Shown: positions 16,177 to 25,453, numbered from the stretch's first letter. The stretch: DNA of 64,000 bases from an uncultured Bacteroides sp. (GCA_900553815.1 USEY01000006.1:20972-84971), one strand, 5' to 3'. The notes: a model not told the origin generated them from the sequence alone. Numbers and translations are program-made.

Positions 16177-18387
16177 TTAAAGGTTGGCTTTGAAGAAATC
16201 CGTCAGCCTTGTGTACAAGTGCATGCGTGTATTGCCTCCGAAGATGCTGTGGTTGCGGTTCGTATATATCTGCATGTCGAACTGCTTGCCCAGCTGTACC
16301 AGGTGCTCGGCATATTCCGCACAGTTCTGGTAGTGCACGTTGTCGTCGGCCAGTCCGTGTACCAGCAGCAGCTTGCCGTGCAGCTTGTCGGCCCGTGTAA
16401 AGGCCGAGCCAGCCTTGTAGCCTTCGGCATTCTCTTGCGGTGTGCGCATGAAGCGTTCACCATAGATGGTGTCGTAGTAATTCCAGTCGGTTACGGCTGC
16501 CACGGCCACGCCCGCTTTGAATACCGGCGTGCCTTCGCTCATGCTCATCAGTGTCATGTATCCGCCAAAGCTCCAGCCCCAGATGCCGATGCGGTTCTTG
16601 TCCACGTAGGGCAGACTGCCCAAGTAGAGCGCAGTCTCCACCTGGTCGCGTGCTTCTTTTACACCCAGGTTCAGGTATGTGCATTTCTCAAATGCTGCAC
16701 CCCGTCCACCTGTTCCGCGACCATCCACGCATACCACTACATAGCCTTGCGAAGCCATGTAAGTTTCCCAGCTTACCTCGTAGGTATCCAATACCTGCTG
16801 CGAGCCGGGACCGCTGTACTGGTACATCAGCACCGGATATTTTCGGGTGCCGTCAAATCCCGTCGGCTTCATCATCCAGCCGTTCAGTTGCGTGCCTTCG
16901 CTGGTCTTGAACTGGAAGAACTCCTTCTTCGGCATGTCATACTGTGCCAGCCGTTCCTTCAGTTTGCTGTTGTCCAGCAGTGTAGTCAGCACCTTGCCGG
17001 TATTGTCATTCAGGGTGATGACCGTAGGCGTGTCAAGGCTGGTATAGCGGTTCATGAAGTACTTCAACCCGTTGCTGAACTGTGCACTGTTGGTGCCCAC
17101 CTGTCCCGACAGTTTGAACTTGCGGCCCTTGCGGTCGGTCTTGTAGATGGCGCAGCGCAGCGGGCTTCCCTCATTGCTGCTGTAGTAGAAGCTTCCATCC
17201 TCGGGCGAATAGCCATAGAAGTCTTTCACTTCAAACTCTCCCTTTGTCACCTGTTTCACCAGCGTACCGCTCAGGTTGTACCAGTACAGGTGGTTGAAGC
17301 CGCTGCGTTCACTCACAAAGCTGAAACCATCGTCGTAGAAGCGTATGTTGTCAAACACGTTCTCCTTGATGTACGTGTCGCTCTCGTCTCTCAGTGCCAG
17401 CTTGCACACTGTGCTGCGCGGGTCGCCTATATACAGGTCCAGCTTGTTCTGGTGGCGGTTAAGGGTCATGATGGCCAGCTTCGCCGGGTCTTTGGTGAAG
17501 CGGATGCGTGGAATGTAGCCATCTTCATCCAAGGGCACTTGCATTGTGCGTGTCACCTTCGACTTGATGTCAAACGTCAGCACCGATACCTTTGAGTTAT
17601 CCTCGCCTGTCTTGGGATATTTATAGGTATAGCTGCCCGGATATTTCTCAAAAGCGGCTATGTGGGGAGCCTCACCGGCAAATACGGAGAAGAAGTAGGA
17701 GCGTACTGCACTCTCGTCCCAGCGTACGAAAGCCAGCATCTTGCTGTCGGCACTGAATTCCAGCGCACGGTTGTAGCCGAATTCCTCTTCATACACCCAG
17801 TCGGGCGTGCCGTAGATTATTTTGTTGTACTCTCCGTCTTCTGTCACCTGGCTCTCGCTGTTGCCATAGAGCAGTTTCACCAGGTAGATGTTATTGTTGC
17901 GCACAAAAGCCACCATGTTGCCGTCCGGCGAGAACACCGGTACCTGCTGCGGTCCTCCGTCCGACAGCTTTTCCACCACATTGTTTATCTTCCCTTCCAG
18001 GTTGCGCTTCAGGCTATACAGATAGTGTACAGCCGTGTACGAACGTCGGTAAATGGGAGTAGTCTCTGTAGCGATGAGCAGCTTGCTGCCGTCAGGTGCA
18101 AAGCTGTAACTGTCAAATCGCTTGAAGGGGCATTCACGTGCTGTGGCTGCATCGAACAGCACTTCCACCTGCTTGCCTGTCTTAAACGAATACTTGATGA
18201 TTTGTGTACCCTCGGCATTCATTTGCGAATAGTGCTCGTCATCGCCGGGAATAGGTATGACACCATAAATGTTTTCTGCGCGGAACTGTCCCGATACGAC
18301 GTCCGCCAGTTCCAGTGCCTTCTTGCCTTGGGCAAAAGCCGTCAGCACGCAGAGGCACAGAACGAGAGTGATGCTTATCTGTTTCAT
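16177..18387 (-). CDS. Dipeptidyl peptidase IV (S9 family)
   Basis: The protein has 736 residues from the ATG at 18387, which opens a signal peptide (MKQISITLVLCLCVLTAFAQ). An N-terminal beta-propeller carries the DPP IV substrate-anchoring double-Glu motif (DWVYEEEFG). The alpha/beta-hydrolase domain has the nucleophile Ser606 in GWSFGGYM, Asp near 681 in HGLADDNVHY and His713 in NRNHSIFG. DPP IV enzymes remove X-Pro dipeptides in the periplasm. The start is supported by a -7 box 46 bp upstream. Confidence 0.94.
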   Translation of the reverse strand: MKQISITLVLCLCVLTAFAQGKKALELADVVSGQFRAENIYGVIPIPGDDEHYSQMNAEGTQIIKYSFKTGKQVEVLFDAATARECPFKRFDSYSFAPDGSKLLIATETTPIYRRSYTAVHYLYSLKRNLEGKINNVVEKLSDGGPQQVPVFSPDGNMVAFVRNNNIYLVKLLYGNSESQVTEDGEYNKIIYGTPDWVYEEEFGYNRALEFSADSKMLAFVRWDESAVRSYFFSVFAGEAPHIAAFEKYPGSYTYKYPKTGEDNSKVSVLTFDIKSKVTRTMQVPLDEDGYIPRIRFTKDPAKLAIMTLNRHQNKLDLYIGDPRSTVCKLALRDESDTYIKENVFDNIRFYDDGFSFVSERSGFNHLYWYNLSGTLVKQVTKGEFEVKDFYGYSPEDGSFYYSSNEGSPLRCAIYKTDRKGRKFKLSGQVGTNSAQFSNGLKYFMNRYTSLDTPTVITLNDNTGKVLTTLLDNSKLKERLAQYDMPKKEFFQFKTSEGTQLNGWMMKPTGFDGTRKYPVLMYQYSGPGSQQVLDTYEVSWETYMASQGYVVVCVDGRGTGGRGAAFEKCTYLNLGVKEARDQVETALYLGSLPYVDKNRIGIWGWSFGGYMTLMSMSEGTPVFKAGVAVAAVTDWNYYDTIYGERFMRTPQENAEGYKAGSAFTRADKLHGKLLLVHGLADDNVHYQNCAEYAEHLVQLGKQFDMQIYTNRNHSIFGGNTRMHLYTRLTDFFKANL

Positions 18388-18432
18388 ATCTGATGATAGG
18401 TTGTTGTTTCTTTCTTGAACATGCAATCTTTG

Positions 18433-18440
18433 CAAAGATA
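18433..18440 (-). promoter_or_regulatory. Predicted DPP IV promoter, -7 box
   Basis: Minus-strand TATCTTTG matches TAnnTTTG. The rest of the spacer up to 18702 shows nothing I can interpret. Confidence 0.55.
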
Positions 18441-18702
18441 TAACATTTTAAGCTTGCCCCGCCGTTCAGCTACGGATATTTTTGCCTCTGTACTTCTTAT
18501 GTGGTTGGCCGTCTTTATGCGGAACTTTTTTTCATGGCTTTTTTCCTTGGGCTATGACTGTATTCCGATGCTCAGGCTACAATATGAGTGTATAGTGGAA
18601 TAGCTTGGATGGATAATGTAAGGTGTGTGGAAACATAGTGCGTACAGGTCAGTCTGCTTACTGTACTTTGGAGTATGTTATGTGTGGTGAGTAAAAGTTT
18701 CA
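18441..18702. other. Intergenic, nothing recognised
   Basis: AT-rich stretch between the DPP IV promoter and the stop of the TonB-dependent receptor gene. I find no convincing gene or terminator. Confidence 0.5.
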
Positions 18703-20826
18703 TTATTCCTCTTTGTTCAGTCTTTTTATTTCATCATCTGCAGCACTCTCTCCCTTGTACGAATGTTTGATAGGCTTGTTAAGACGGAAAACAAAGTTGA
18801 GCGAAATACCACGCGTATGCGGATATGAGCGGGTATCTACCATGACCTTGTCATACCTTCCGATATTGTTGCTCCGTTGCCGGTTGAATATGTCCTGTAC
18901 TTTCAGAGAACATTGCAGCCTGTCCTTCAGGAAACTGCGTTGCAATTCTATATTAACAGACGAGTTTGTATGGGATTGGATATTGTATACTTCTCCCTTG
19001 AAGTTCTGTTTATAATCTATCGTCAGACGGAAATCGCGTGGCAAGTGGAAAATATTGGAGAAATCCAAACTCATCAACGGCCTTCCGGGCCGATACTCCT
19101 TTCCGTTGAATGTATAAGTATAGAAATTCTTATAGCACAGGAAACCTACTGTCGGTTCCCAGCAACCTACCTGATGCCTGTAGTTGGCATTCAGAATGAG
19201 GGTGTGGTAGTTTCTGTCGTTTATCATCTGGTGGATAACTGTATACGGTTTGCCGGGATAAATGGTTACGTCCGTATTCAGCGGGTCTTTGGTGAAGGCA
19301 TACGTCAGACCGACAAACAATTGTTTCCAATAAAAGGTATAGCCGATGCTATATTCTGTGGAAGGGTGCAGATACAGATTGCCCTGGCTGTAGTTGAAAC
19401 GGTTGATGTACGAAACGGAGGTGTTCAAATCAGAATATAACGGCTGCTGTGTGGTCATTGTGCCGTCCAGCATGTGCATGGCTCCTGCCGAAGTCAGGTA
19501 AGACAATGACAGATAAGGCCTCACATGGGGTATGTTCTCTTCCTTTAGCAATCTGTCCTGTTGGTCTTTGGACTTTGTGAACAAACGGTCATAATTGATG
19601 CCTGCACTCAGCGTCCAGTTGCCCACCGTGCCGCTGTACGATGCAAATGCCCTGTATTGGGTTTCCGTGGTTTCCGAATACTGTTCAACGCTCTGGTCGC
19701 TATAGGAAAGTGAATTCTTGCCTTTGGAATACTTGACGTAAGCCCCTGCGGACAGGCTGTGATTGTCGTTCAGTTGATATATCAGCGATAGCTGGTTGGA
19801 AAAGATGTGCCAACTTCCTACCGACTTGTACGATGTTTGCGAAGGTACGGCTTGAACTGTTTCATGAACGTCTGTTGTGGAAGTGTTCTTTTTGAAAAGA
19901 TAATCGGCAGCATTCTTCACTGTCCACCGTTCACCTATTTTTTGAGACACGAAGAAGTTCAGATGATGATATGGGGAGTATGTCCGGCTGTTCTGCCGAT
20001 TGTCCAGTTCCAGTGTATGTCCGCTCATGTTGTTGGATACGGTATAGGGAGCATGCACCTCTTTGCCCGACCGGTTGAAAGCGGTGTAATATTTCAACCC
20101 GATGGTTCGCGATTCCGTCTGGTAGTCCATTCCCAGCTGCATGGTGTGCTGGCGTGTTCTCTGTAGACTGTTTTCTGGAGTATATAGTTGCCATACAGTA
20201 TCGTTCTGCAGATTGTACTGTCGGTTACGGTTGTCGGTTGCTGATGCCTGATCGTTGTATCTGTAAAGCCCGTACAGGTTCAGTTTACCTTTCTGGAGCA
20301 TGATATGCAGGTTCTCCATTCCACTCCAGTGGGAATTATAGAGCAGTGAGGCATTATTTACCAGGTTGACTTCATCGCGCAATCTCTTTGTAGTAATGAC
20401 AATTACCGGTCCGCCGTCCGAGTCATATTGTGGTGAAGGTACAGTCAGAACCCGTATCTCCTTGATGTTGCTGACGGGCAACGATTCTATCTCAAGGCTA
20501 TTCATCACTTTTCTGTCATTGATATAGTAGATGGGAGGTTTTCTACCTGGCAACATCACTTGTCCGTCCTTTACCCACAATCCCGGCAGTCTTTGCAGAA
20601 TGTCGTTCAGGTGAAGCTCGTTTTTCAAATCCGTATCCTGCACATTGGCTACCAGTACATTCTTGTCCCATTTGAATTCAGCTCTCCGGGCGGTCACAGT
20701 CACTTCGCTCACGGACACAGAATCATTTATCACAAGACTGTCGACAACCATCGTACAGCCGGCAGCACGAATGGGTAAACACATATACGTGGCAACAATA
20801 TATATAAACAATAATCTACCGGTCAT
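18703..20826 (-). CDS. TonB-dependent receptor-like outer-membrane beta-barrel protein
   Basis: This 707-residue protein has an N-terminal signal peptide and a plug-like region: VSEVTVTARRAEFKWDKN, LNDILQRLPGLWVKDGQVMLPGRKPPIYYINDR, and IKEIRVLTVPSPQYDSDGGPVIVITTKR. A long region of alternating beta strands follows, ending with GISLNFVFRLNKPIKH. It belongs to the OMP_b-barrel group of TonB receptors that lack a SusD partner. The ligand is unknown. It stands alone, with a decayed intergenic region upstream, and no clear promoter box. Confidence 0.85.
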   Translation of the reverse strand: MTGRLLFIYIVATYMCLPIRAAGCTMVVDSLVINDSVSVSEVTVTARRAEFKWDKNVLVANVQDTDLKNELHLNDILQRLPGLWVKDGQVMLPGRKPPIYYINDRKVMNSLEIESLPVSNIKEIRVLTVPSPQYDSDGGPVIVITTKRLRDEVNLVNNASLLYNSHWSGMENLHIMLQKGKLNLYGLYRYNDQASATDNRNRQYNLQNDTVWQLYTPENSLQRTRQHTMQLGMDYQTESRTIGLKYYTAFNRSGKEVHAPYTVSNNMSGHTLELDNRQNSRTYSPYHHLNFFVSQKIGERWTVKNAADYLFKKNTSTTDVHETVQAVPSQTSYKSVGSWHIFSNQLSLIYQLNDNHSLSAGAYVKYSKGKNSLSYSDQSVEQYSETTETQYRAFASYSGTVGNWTLSAGINYDRLFTKSKDQQDRLLKEENIPHVRPYLSLSYLTSAGAMHMLDGTMTTQQPLYSDLNTSVSYINRFNYSQGNLYLHPSTEYSIGYTFYWKQLFVGLTYAFTKDPLNTDVTIYPGKPYTVIHQMINDRNYHTLILNANYRHQVGCWEPTVGFLCYKNFYTYTFNGKEYRPGRPLMSLDFSNIFHLPRDFRLTIDYKQNFKGEVYNIQSHTNSSVNIELQRSFLKDRLQCSLKVQDIFNRQRSNNIGRYDKVMVDTRSYPHTRGISLNFVFRLNKPIKHSYKGESAADDEIKRLNKEE

Positions 20827-21165
20827 GTTTCACAGCTTTCTTATTGGACAATCTATCGGAAGCCTTTTGCTTTAACGGATATTTTATCAGTCAAGAAATT
20901 TGTATCTGTATGTTTTCCCTGATTGGGGAATGCACAAAGGCAATCCATTTGTTTTAACTGATAAATTATAGCTGTGGCTTCATAAGAAAGACGTGTGAAG
21001 TCATAAAATGCTGCAAGCTATTATGAAATAAACTGTTTATTGTTCGTATAATTCGATAACGTCTTCGGCAATTTGTACATTGCAACTTGTTATATGACAT
21101 TCTGAAAATTTTTGTTTCCCGTCCAGTTTTATATTCATATCACCTTAATAGAATGTCCCGCGCTG
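20827..21165. other. Intergenic, nothing recognised
   Basis: AT-rich sequence upstream of the TonB-dependent receptor. No promoter box matching TAnnTTTG close to the start and no credible ORF. Confidence 0.5.
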
Positions 21166-21551
21166 TCATTCCTTGCAACTCTCAACAATACGATTTATTC
21201 ATTCCGCAAATCCCGGACATTTCTCCAAAATGGATTTTATACCGATTTCCAAAGCTGTCAGATTCTCTTCCAACACCTTGTTATAGTCAGATTTTATGGC
21301 CAACTATCTTTTGGAAGAAGCTCCTTCTGGGGAGGTATTAATGTCCTCCGGGGTGTTGTAAGATGAGATGATGGTGGTTGTTTCTTTGGCAAGGTCGTCT
21401 GGGAAATAATATTCAAAACCTTTGTTGCTCGAAAACAGTAAGGCTTCAAATTCGTGCAATTATATATAGGAAAAAAACGGTTGTCGCTGTTTCTCTTGTC
21501 AACGGCAGCTTTCAATGCTTGTATTTGCTGCTGTTTATCCACTATTCCCAT
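21166..21551 (-). pseudogene. DUF4276-family protein, decayed C-terminal fragment
   Basis: Reading the minus strand across two frames recovers family-like segments. First comes MGIVDKQQQIQALKAAVDKR with RFFP. After a frameshift near 21456-21475 come HEFEALLFSSNKGFEYYF and PEDINTSPEGASSKR. After an in-frame TAG (21304-21306) comes DYNKVLEENLTALEIGI with KCPGFAE. A TGA at 21199-21201 stands where the family usually has Trp, followed by INRIVESCKE. HEFEALLF, PEDIN and SKR are, from memory, hallmarks of DUF4276. These proteins are often encoded beside an AAA ATPase, but no ATPase remnant is seen. At least three lesions make it non-functional. Confidence 0.75.
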
Positions 21552-21671
21552 GTATACTCTTAGTGTAAATTTAATTCATCTATGTCCTGCACCCTTTTAT
21601 CCCTGCTCTCATCAGTTTTCTCTATCCCCGTCTTTCGCCTCTTTCCACCCCCTCCAGAAACCTACTTGCTC

Positions 21672-21748
21672 CGTATTTGCTCCGTATCTTCTTCGTTCCT
21701 TCTTCGCTTTTGGGTACCTTTATTCGAAGAAGATACGGAGCAAATACG
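21672..21748. repeat. Perfect 24-bp inverted repeat in a pyrimidine/purine-skewed region
   Basis: The arms at 21672-21695 and 21725-21748 are exact reverse complements over 24 bp (inner core CCGTATCTTCTTCG / CGAAGAAGATACGG) with a 29-nt loop. Sequence left of the stem is pyrimidine-rich and sequence right of it is purine-rich, and outer parts show partial complementarity. The whole of about 21600-21840 thus looks like a larger imperfect palindrome. Confidence 0.85.
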
Positions 21749-22010
21749 TCTGAGATGCGTCTGGGGTGGGTAGAAAGGGAGGTGGAGGAGAGAGGAGCGG
21801 GGAAGGAAGATAAGAGGGAAAATGGGGGTGGAAAACTGATTGGAAATGTTGGGATTTATGGATGCTGATGTTGCAGGCTGAGAACTGGCGATGGAGGTCG
21901 GTTGGCGGAGGTAAGGGGCGGGAGAGGGGATGGAGAGAAGGTCGGTAGGAGGTGGGCGGTTGGCGGACAATAAAAGCGGATAAAAAGAGCGGTGGACGGA
22001 TGAAAAATCG
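21749..22010. other. Purine-rich intergenic stretch
   Basis: The plus strand is strongly G/A-rich here, with repeated GGAGG- and GGGGTGG-like runs, and lies between the 24-bp inverted repeat and the promoter of the radical SAM gene. No gene is credible in it. Confidence 0.6.
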
Positions 22011-22018
22011 TATTTTTG
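22011..22018 (+). promoter_or_regulatory. Predicted radical SAM gene promoter, -7 box
   Basis: TATTTTTG followed by CA matches TAnnTTTG and lies 52 bp upstream of the start codon. Confidence 0.6.
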
Positions 22019-22069
22019 CAGGGTGAGCGTCTCGGTGTCGGGATGCCCGGATAAACCGTTATTTGATAC

Positions 22070-22996
22070 ATGCCTATGCTTTACAACGACTTTCCTACTT
22101 TCCTGAAACGCTATTTCGACTGCAAGGTGCAGAAGATTTCGCTCAACGCGGGCTTCACGTGCCCTAACCGCGACGGCACGGTGGGCTACGGCGGCTGCAC
22201 GTACTGCAACAACCAGACGTTTAACCCGGAGTATTGCCGCACGGAGAAGTCGGTGACGGAACAGCTGGAGGAGGGAAAGCAGTTCTTTGCCCATAAGTAC
22301 CCGGAGATGAAGTACCTGGCTTACTTTCAGGCTTATACCAATACCTACGGAGGGTTGGAGGAGCTGAAGCGCAAATATGAGGAGGCACTGGCGGTGGACG
22401 GCGTGGTAGGTCTGGTGATAGGTACACGCCCCGACTGCATGCCCGACAGCCTGCTGGACTATCTCGACGGACTGAACCGACGCACCTTTCTGCTGGTGGA
22501 ATATGGCATAGAGAGCACGCTGGACCGCACGCTGAAGCGCATCAATCGCGGACATACGTGGCAGACAACGGTGGATGCTGTGAACCGCACGGCGGCACGG
22601 GGTATCCTGACGGGGGGGCACGTCATTTTGGGGCTGCCGGGCGAGACGGAAGACGACATGCTGCGCCAGGCGGCCGACATATCTTCCCTGCCACTCTCCA
22701 CCTTGAAGCTGCACCAACTGCAATTGATACGCGGTACCCGCATGGCGCATGAGTATGAGGAGGCGCCGGCCGACTTCCACCTGTACGAGGATGTAGACAG
22801 CTACATCGGGCTGGTGATAGGCTACATACAGCGTCTGCGCCCCGACCTGGTGCTGGAGCGTTTCGTATCGCAGTCGCCCAAGTCGCTGCTCATTGCGCCC
22901 GATTGGGGATTGAAGAACTATGAGTTTAATCATCGTTTGCAAAAAAGAATGAAAGAAGAGGGCACTTATCAGGGTAAATTGTATGTAAATCAATAA
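22070..22996 (+). CDS. TIGR01212-family (YhcC-like) radical SAM protein
   Basis: This 308-residue protein has the cysteine pattern CPNRDGTVGYGGCTYCNN near residues 31-48, which forms the radical SAM iron-sulfur site in this family with spacing unlike the standard CxxxCxxC. It also has LAYFQAYTNTYGGLEELK, GLVIGTRPDCMPD and GGHVILGLPGETEDDML. These match the COG1242/YhcC group, whose substrate is not well defined. The ATG at 22070 is the only good start; a second ATG at codon 3 is possible. Monocistronic by context. Confidence 0.88.
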   Translation: MPMLYNDFPTFLKRYFDCKVQKISLNAGFTCPNRDGTVGYGGCTYCNNQTFNPEYCRTEKSVTEQLEEGKQFFAHKYPEMKYLAYFQAYTNTYGGLEELKRKYEEALAVDGVVGLVIGTRPDCMPDSLLDYLDGLNRRTFLLVEYGIESTLDRTLKRINRGHTWQTTVDAVNRTAARGILTGGHVILGLPGETEDDMLRQAADISSLPLSTLKLHQLQLIRGTRMAHEYEEAPADFHLYEDVDSYIGLVIGYIQRLRPDLVLERFVSQSPKSLLIAPDWGLKNYEFNHRLQKRMKEEGTYQGKLYVNQ

Positions 22997-23003
22997 AAAA
23001 GCG

Positions 23004-23011
23004 TATTTTTG
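23004..23011 (+). promoter_or_regulatory. Predicted flavodiiron gene promoter, -7 box
   Basis: TATTTTTG followed by CA, 40 bp before the start codon and only 8 bp after the upstream stop, giving the gene its own promoter. Confidence 0.6.
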
Positions 23012-23050
23012 CATTCCATATACGTGGAATGAATCCAAACAAAGCAAAGT

Positions 23051-24247
23051 ATGAACCAAAAAACATTGATTAAAGGAAAAGTACATTATGTAGGAGTCAA
23101 CGACCGCAACAAGCATCTGTTCGAAGGCATGTGGCCGTTGCCTTACGGCGTTTCTTATAACTCTTACCTGATAGACGATGACATCGTGGCACTGGTAGAC
23201 ACGGTGGATGCCTGCTTCTTCGAGAGCTACTTGCGCAAGATTCGTTGCGTCATAGGCGACCGTCCTATTCAGTATCTCATCATCAACCACATGGAACCTG
23301 ACCACTCGGGTTCTATCCGCCTTATCAAGCAGCACTATCCCGACATCGTGATTGTGGGCAACAAGCAGACTTTCGGCATGATTGAAGGTTACTATGGCGT
23401 GACGGGCGACCGTTATGAGGTGAAGGATGAGTCTTATCTTGACCTGGGACACCATAAGCTGCGCTTCTACCTGACCCCGATGGTGCACTGGCCCGAGACG
23501 ATGATGACCTTCGACGAGACGGAAGGCATCCTGTTTGCAGGCGACGCTTTCGGCTGCTTCGGTACGCTGGACGGAGGTTTCCTGGATACCCGCATCAACC
23601 TGGACAAGTATTGGGAAGAGATGGTACGCTACTACTCCAACATCGTGGGCAAGTATGGCAACCCCGTGCAGAAGGCGCTGGCCAAGCTGGGACACCTGCC
23701 CATACAGGCCATTTGTTCTACGCATGGCCCCGTGTGGACAGAGAACATTGCCAAGGTGGTAGGCATCTACGACCGCCTGAGCCGCTATGAGGCTGAGGAG
23801 GGTGTAGTGATAGCATACGGCAGCATGTATGGTAACACCGAGCAGATGGCCGAAGCCATTGCGGCCGAGTTGTCGGCACAAGGCATCAAGAACATCGTGA
23901 TGCACAACGTGAGCAAGAGCAATCCTTCCTACATATTGAAGGACATTTTCAAATATCGCGGCCTGATTGTGGGCAGCCCTACTTACAGTAATCAGATATA
24001 TCCAGAAGTGGAATCGCTGTTGTCGAAGATTCTGCTGCGCGAGGTGAAGGGACGTTACTTCGGCTATTTCGGTTCGTTCACGTGGGCTGGCGCCGCCGTG
24101 AAGCGTATGGCCGAGTTTGCCGAAAAGAGCAAACTGGAGATAGTGGGCGACCCGGTAGAGATGAAGCAGGCCATGAAAGACATTACCTACGAACAGTGTG
24201 AGAACCTGGCACGTGCCATGGCCGAACGCTTGAAGAAGGACAGGTGA
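23051..24247 (+). CDS. Flavodiiron protein (FprA family, O2/NO reductase)
   Basis: This 398-residue protein has an N-terminal metallo-beta-lactamase-like domain with the diiron ligand set: HMEPDH (His80, Glu82, Asp84, His85), His in VHWPETM, Asp in FAGDAFG and His in CSTHGPVW. A C-terminal flavodoxin domain (from about residue 256) has the FMN loop YGSMYGNTEQMAE. Such proteins reduce oxygen and/or nitric oxide in the cytoplasm of anaerobes to limit oxidative or nitrosative damage. No rubredoxin domain is fused. Confidence 0.94.
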   Translation: MNQKTLIKGKVHYVGVNDRNKHLFEGMWPLPYGVSYNSYLIDDDIVALVDTVDACFFESYLRKIRCVIGDRPIQYLIINHMEPDHSGSIRLIKQHYPDIVIVGNKQTFGMIEGYYGVTGDRYEVKDESYLDLGHHKLRFYLTPMVHWPETMMTFDETEGILFAGDAFGCFGTLDGGFLDTRINLDKYWEEMVRYYSNIVGKYGNPVQKALAKLGHLPIQAICSTHGPVWTENIAKVVGIYDRLSRYEAEEGVVIAYGSMYGNTEQMAEAIAAELSAQGIKNIVMHNVSKSNPSYILKDIFKYRGLIVGSPTYSNQIYPEVESLLSKILLREVKGRYFGYFGSFTWAGAAVKRMAEFAEKSKLEIVGDPVEMKQAMKDITYEQCENLARAMAERLKKDR

Positions 24248-24274
24248 TTCAACGGTCGGTGGCGTAATGCAGCG

Positions 24275-24415
24275 GTAAGTGGTCAGCGGTCAGTGGTTAG
24301 TACCCGTCCGACGGTGAATGCTTGCCACTTATTGCTCACCACTCATTACTCGCCACTTATCACTCACCATTTATCACTTACCACTAATATGTATTACTAA
24401 CCTTATAAAATTAAT
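24275..24415. repeat. 7-bp-periodic array with inverted halves upstream of nagB
   Basis: Heptamer-like units recur: GGTAAGT, GGTCAGC, GGTCAGT, GGTTAGT in the left half, and complementary units such as CACTTAT, CACTCAC, CACTTAC, CACTAAT in the right half. The two halves are complementary and could form a long imperfect hairpin. A related array occurs at 57781-57894. Confidence 0.7.
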
Positions 24416-24420
24416 CAAAC

Positions 24421-25233
24421 ATGAGACTTATCATTCAGCCGGATTACCAATCCGTATCAAAGTGGGCCGCTCATTATGTAGCTGCCAAAATCAAAGCTGC
24501 CAATCCTACTCCGGAAAAACCTTTTATATTGGGATGTCCCACAGGTTCTTCGCCTCTGGGCATGTATAAGGAACTGATAGACCTGAACAAGAAGGGTCTG
24601 GTGTCTTTCCAGAATGTGGTTACTTTCAACATGGATGAATATGTGGGTCTGCCCAAGGAACATCCCGAAAGCTACTACTCATTCATGTGGAACAACTTCT
24701 TCAGCCACATCGACATCAAGCCCGAAAACACCAACATACTGAACGGCAATGCCGCCGACCTGGATGCAGAATGTGCCCGTTATGAGGAGAAAATCAAGTC
24801 GTACGGTGGCATTGACCTCTTCATGGGCGGTATCGGTCCTGACGGACACATCGCCTTCAACGAACCGGGTTCTTCGTTGTCGTCACGCACACGTCAGAAG
24901 ACGCTGACTACCGATACTATCATTGCCAACTCTCGTTTCTTTGACAACGATGTGAACAAGGTGCCCAAGACAGCCCTGACCGTAGGTGTAGGTACTGTGC
25001 TCAGCGCCAAGGAAGTAATGATTATCGTAAATGGTCACAACAAGGCACGTGCTCTTTATCATGCAGTAGAAGGTCCTGTTATGCAGATGTGGACCATCAG
25101 TGCCCTGCAGATGCATGAGAAGGGTATCATTATCTGTGACGATGCCGCTACCGATGAACTGAAAGTTGGTACTTACCGCTATTTCAAAGATATCGAGGCC
25201 GACCATCTGGACCCGGAATCGTTGCTGGAATAA
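24421..25233 (+). CDS. nagB: Glucosamine-6-phosphate deaminase
   Basis: This 270-residue enzyme turns glucosamine-6-phosphate into fructose-6-phosphate and ammonia. It matches E. coli-type NagB throughout: N-terminus [20 protein letters not shown], phosphate/active-site segment [56 protein letters not shown] (catalytic Asp/His region) and the C-terminal [11 protein letters not shown]. It stands alone, with a 7-bp-periodic repeat upstream and a multi-stem structure downstream. Confidence 0.96.
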   Translation: MRLIIQPDYQSVSKWAAHYVAAKIKAANPTPEKPFILGCPTGSSPLGMYKELIDLNKKGLVSFQNVVTFNMDEYVGLPKEHPESYYSFMWNNFFSHIDIKPENTNILNGNAADLDAECARYEEKIKSYGGIDLFMGGIGPDGHIAFNEPGSSLSSRTRQKTLTTDTIIANSRFFDNDVNKVPKTALTVGVGTVLSAKEVMIIVNGHNKARALYHAVEGPVMQMWTISALQMHEKGIIICDDAATDELKVGTYRYFKDIEADHLDPESLLE

Positions 25234-25244
25234 GCAGGCTAAGA

Positions 25245-25449
25245 AGTTAGAAGGAGTTAATATGAGTTATTGCCCGTCTGGGCGGGCCAGATAGTTAAAG
25301 GCCGATAGACTTACCGATGGTTTGCATGCTGTGTATGAGCCATCTGTGTAAGAACTATCGGCCTTTAACTTCTTGAATGGAGCGAAGCGAAATGATAACT
25401 TCTTCTAACTCCTTTTAATTCCTGAAAGTTTTGCATGAGCAAAACTTTC
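25245..25449. repeat. Nested inverted repeats between convergent nagB and YciO genes
   Basis: Three stems are visible. An outer imperfect pair is AGTTAGAAG-type (about 25245-25260) with its complement (about 25395-25410). A perfect 15-bp pair has arms at 25294-25308 and 25355-25369 (GTTAAAGGCCGATAG and complement). A perfect 10-bp hairpin, GAAAGTTTTG (25424-25433) / CAAAACTTTC (25440-25449), is followed by CTTTATTATT on the plus strand. Together they likely act as bidirectional terminators. Confidence 0.75.
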
Positions 25450-25453
25450 TTTA

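Noticed and set aside
18415-18603. Small plus-strand ORF upstream of the DPP IV gene
   Set aside because: It overlaps the predicted divergent promoter and shows no recognisable protein features.
21454-21753. Plus-strand small ORF near 21.5-21.75 kb
   Set aside because: Composition is low-complexity Ser/Pro/Phe from the pyrimidine-rich strand and it crosses the inverted repeat; the minus-strand pseudogene explains part of it better.
21662-23905. Minus-strand open frame (747 codons) opposite the radical SAM and flavodiiron genes
   Set aside because: Both opposite-strand genes have clear catalytic motifs; this frame has His/Val/Leu-rich shadow composition and runs through the 24-bp inverted repeat.
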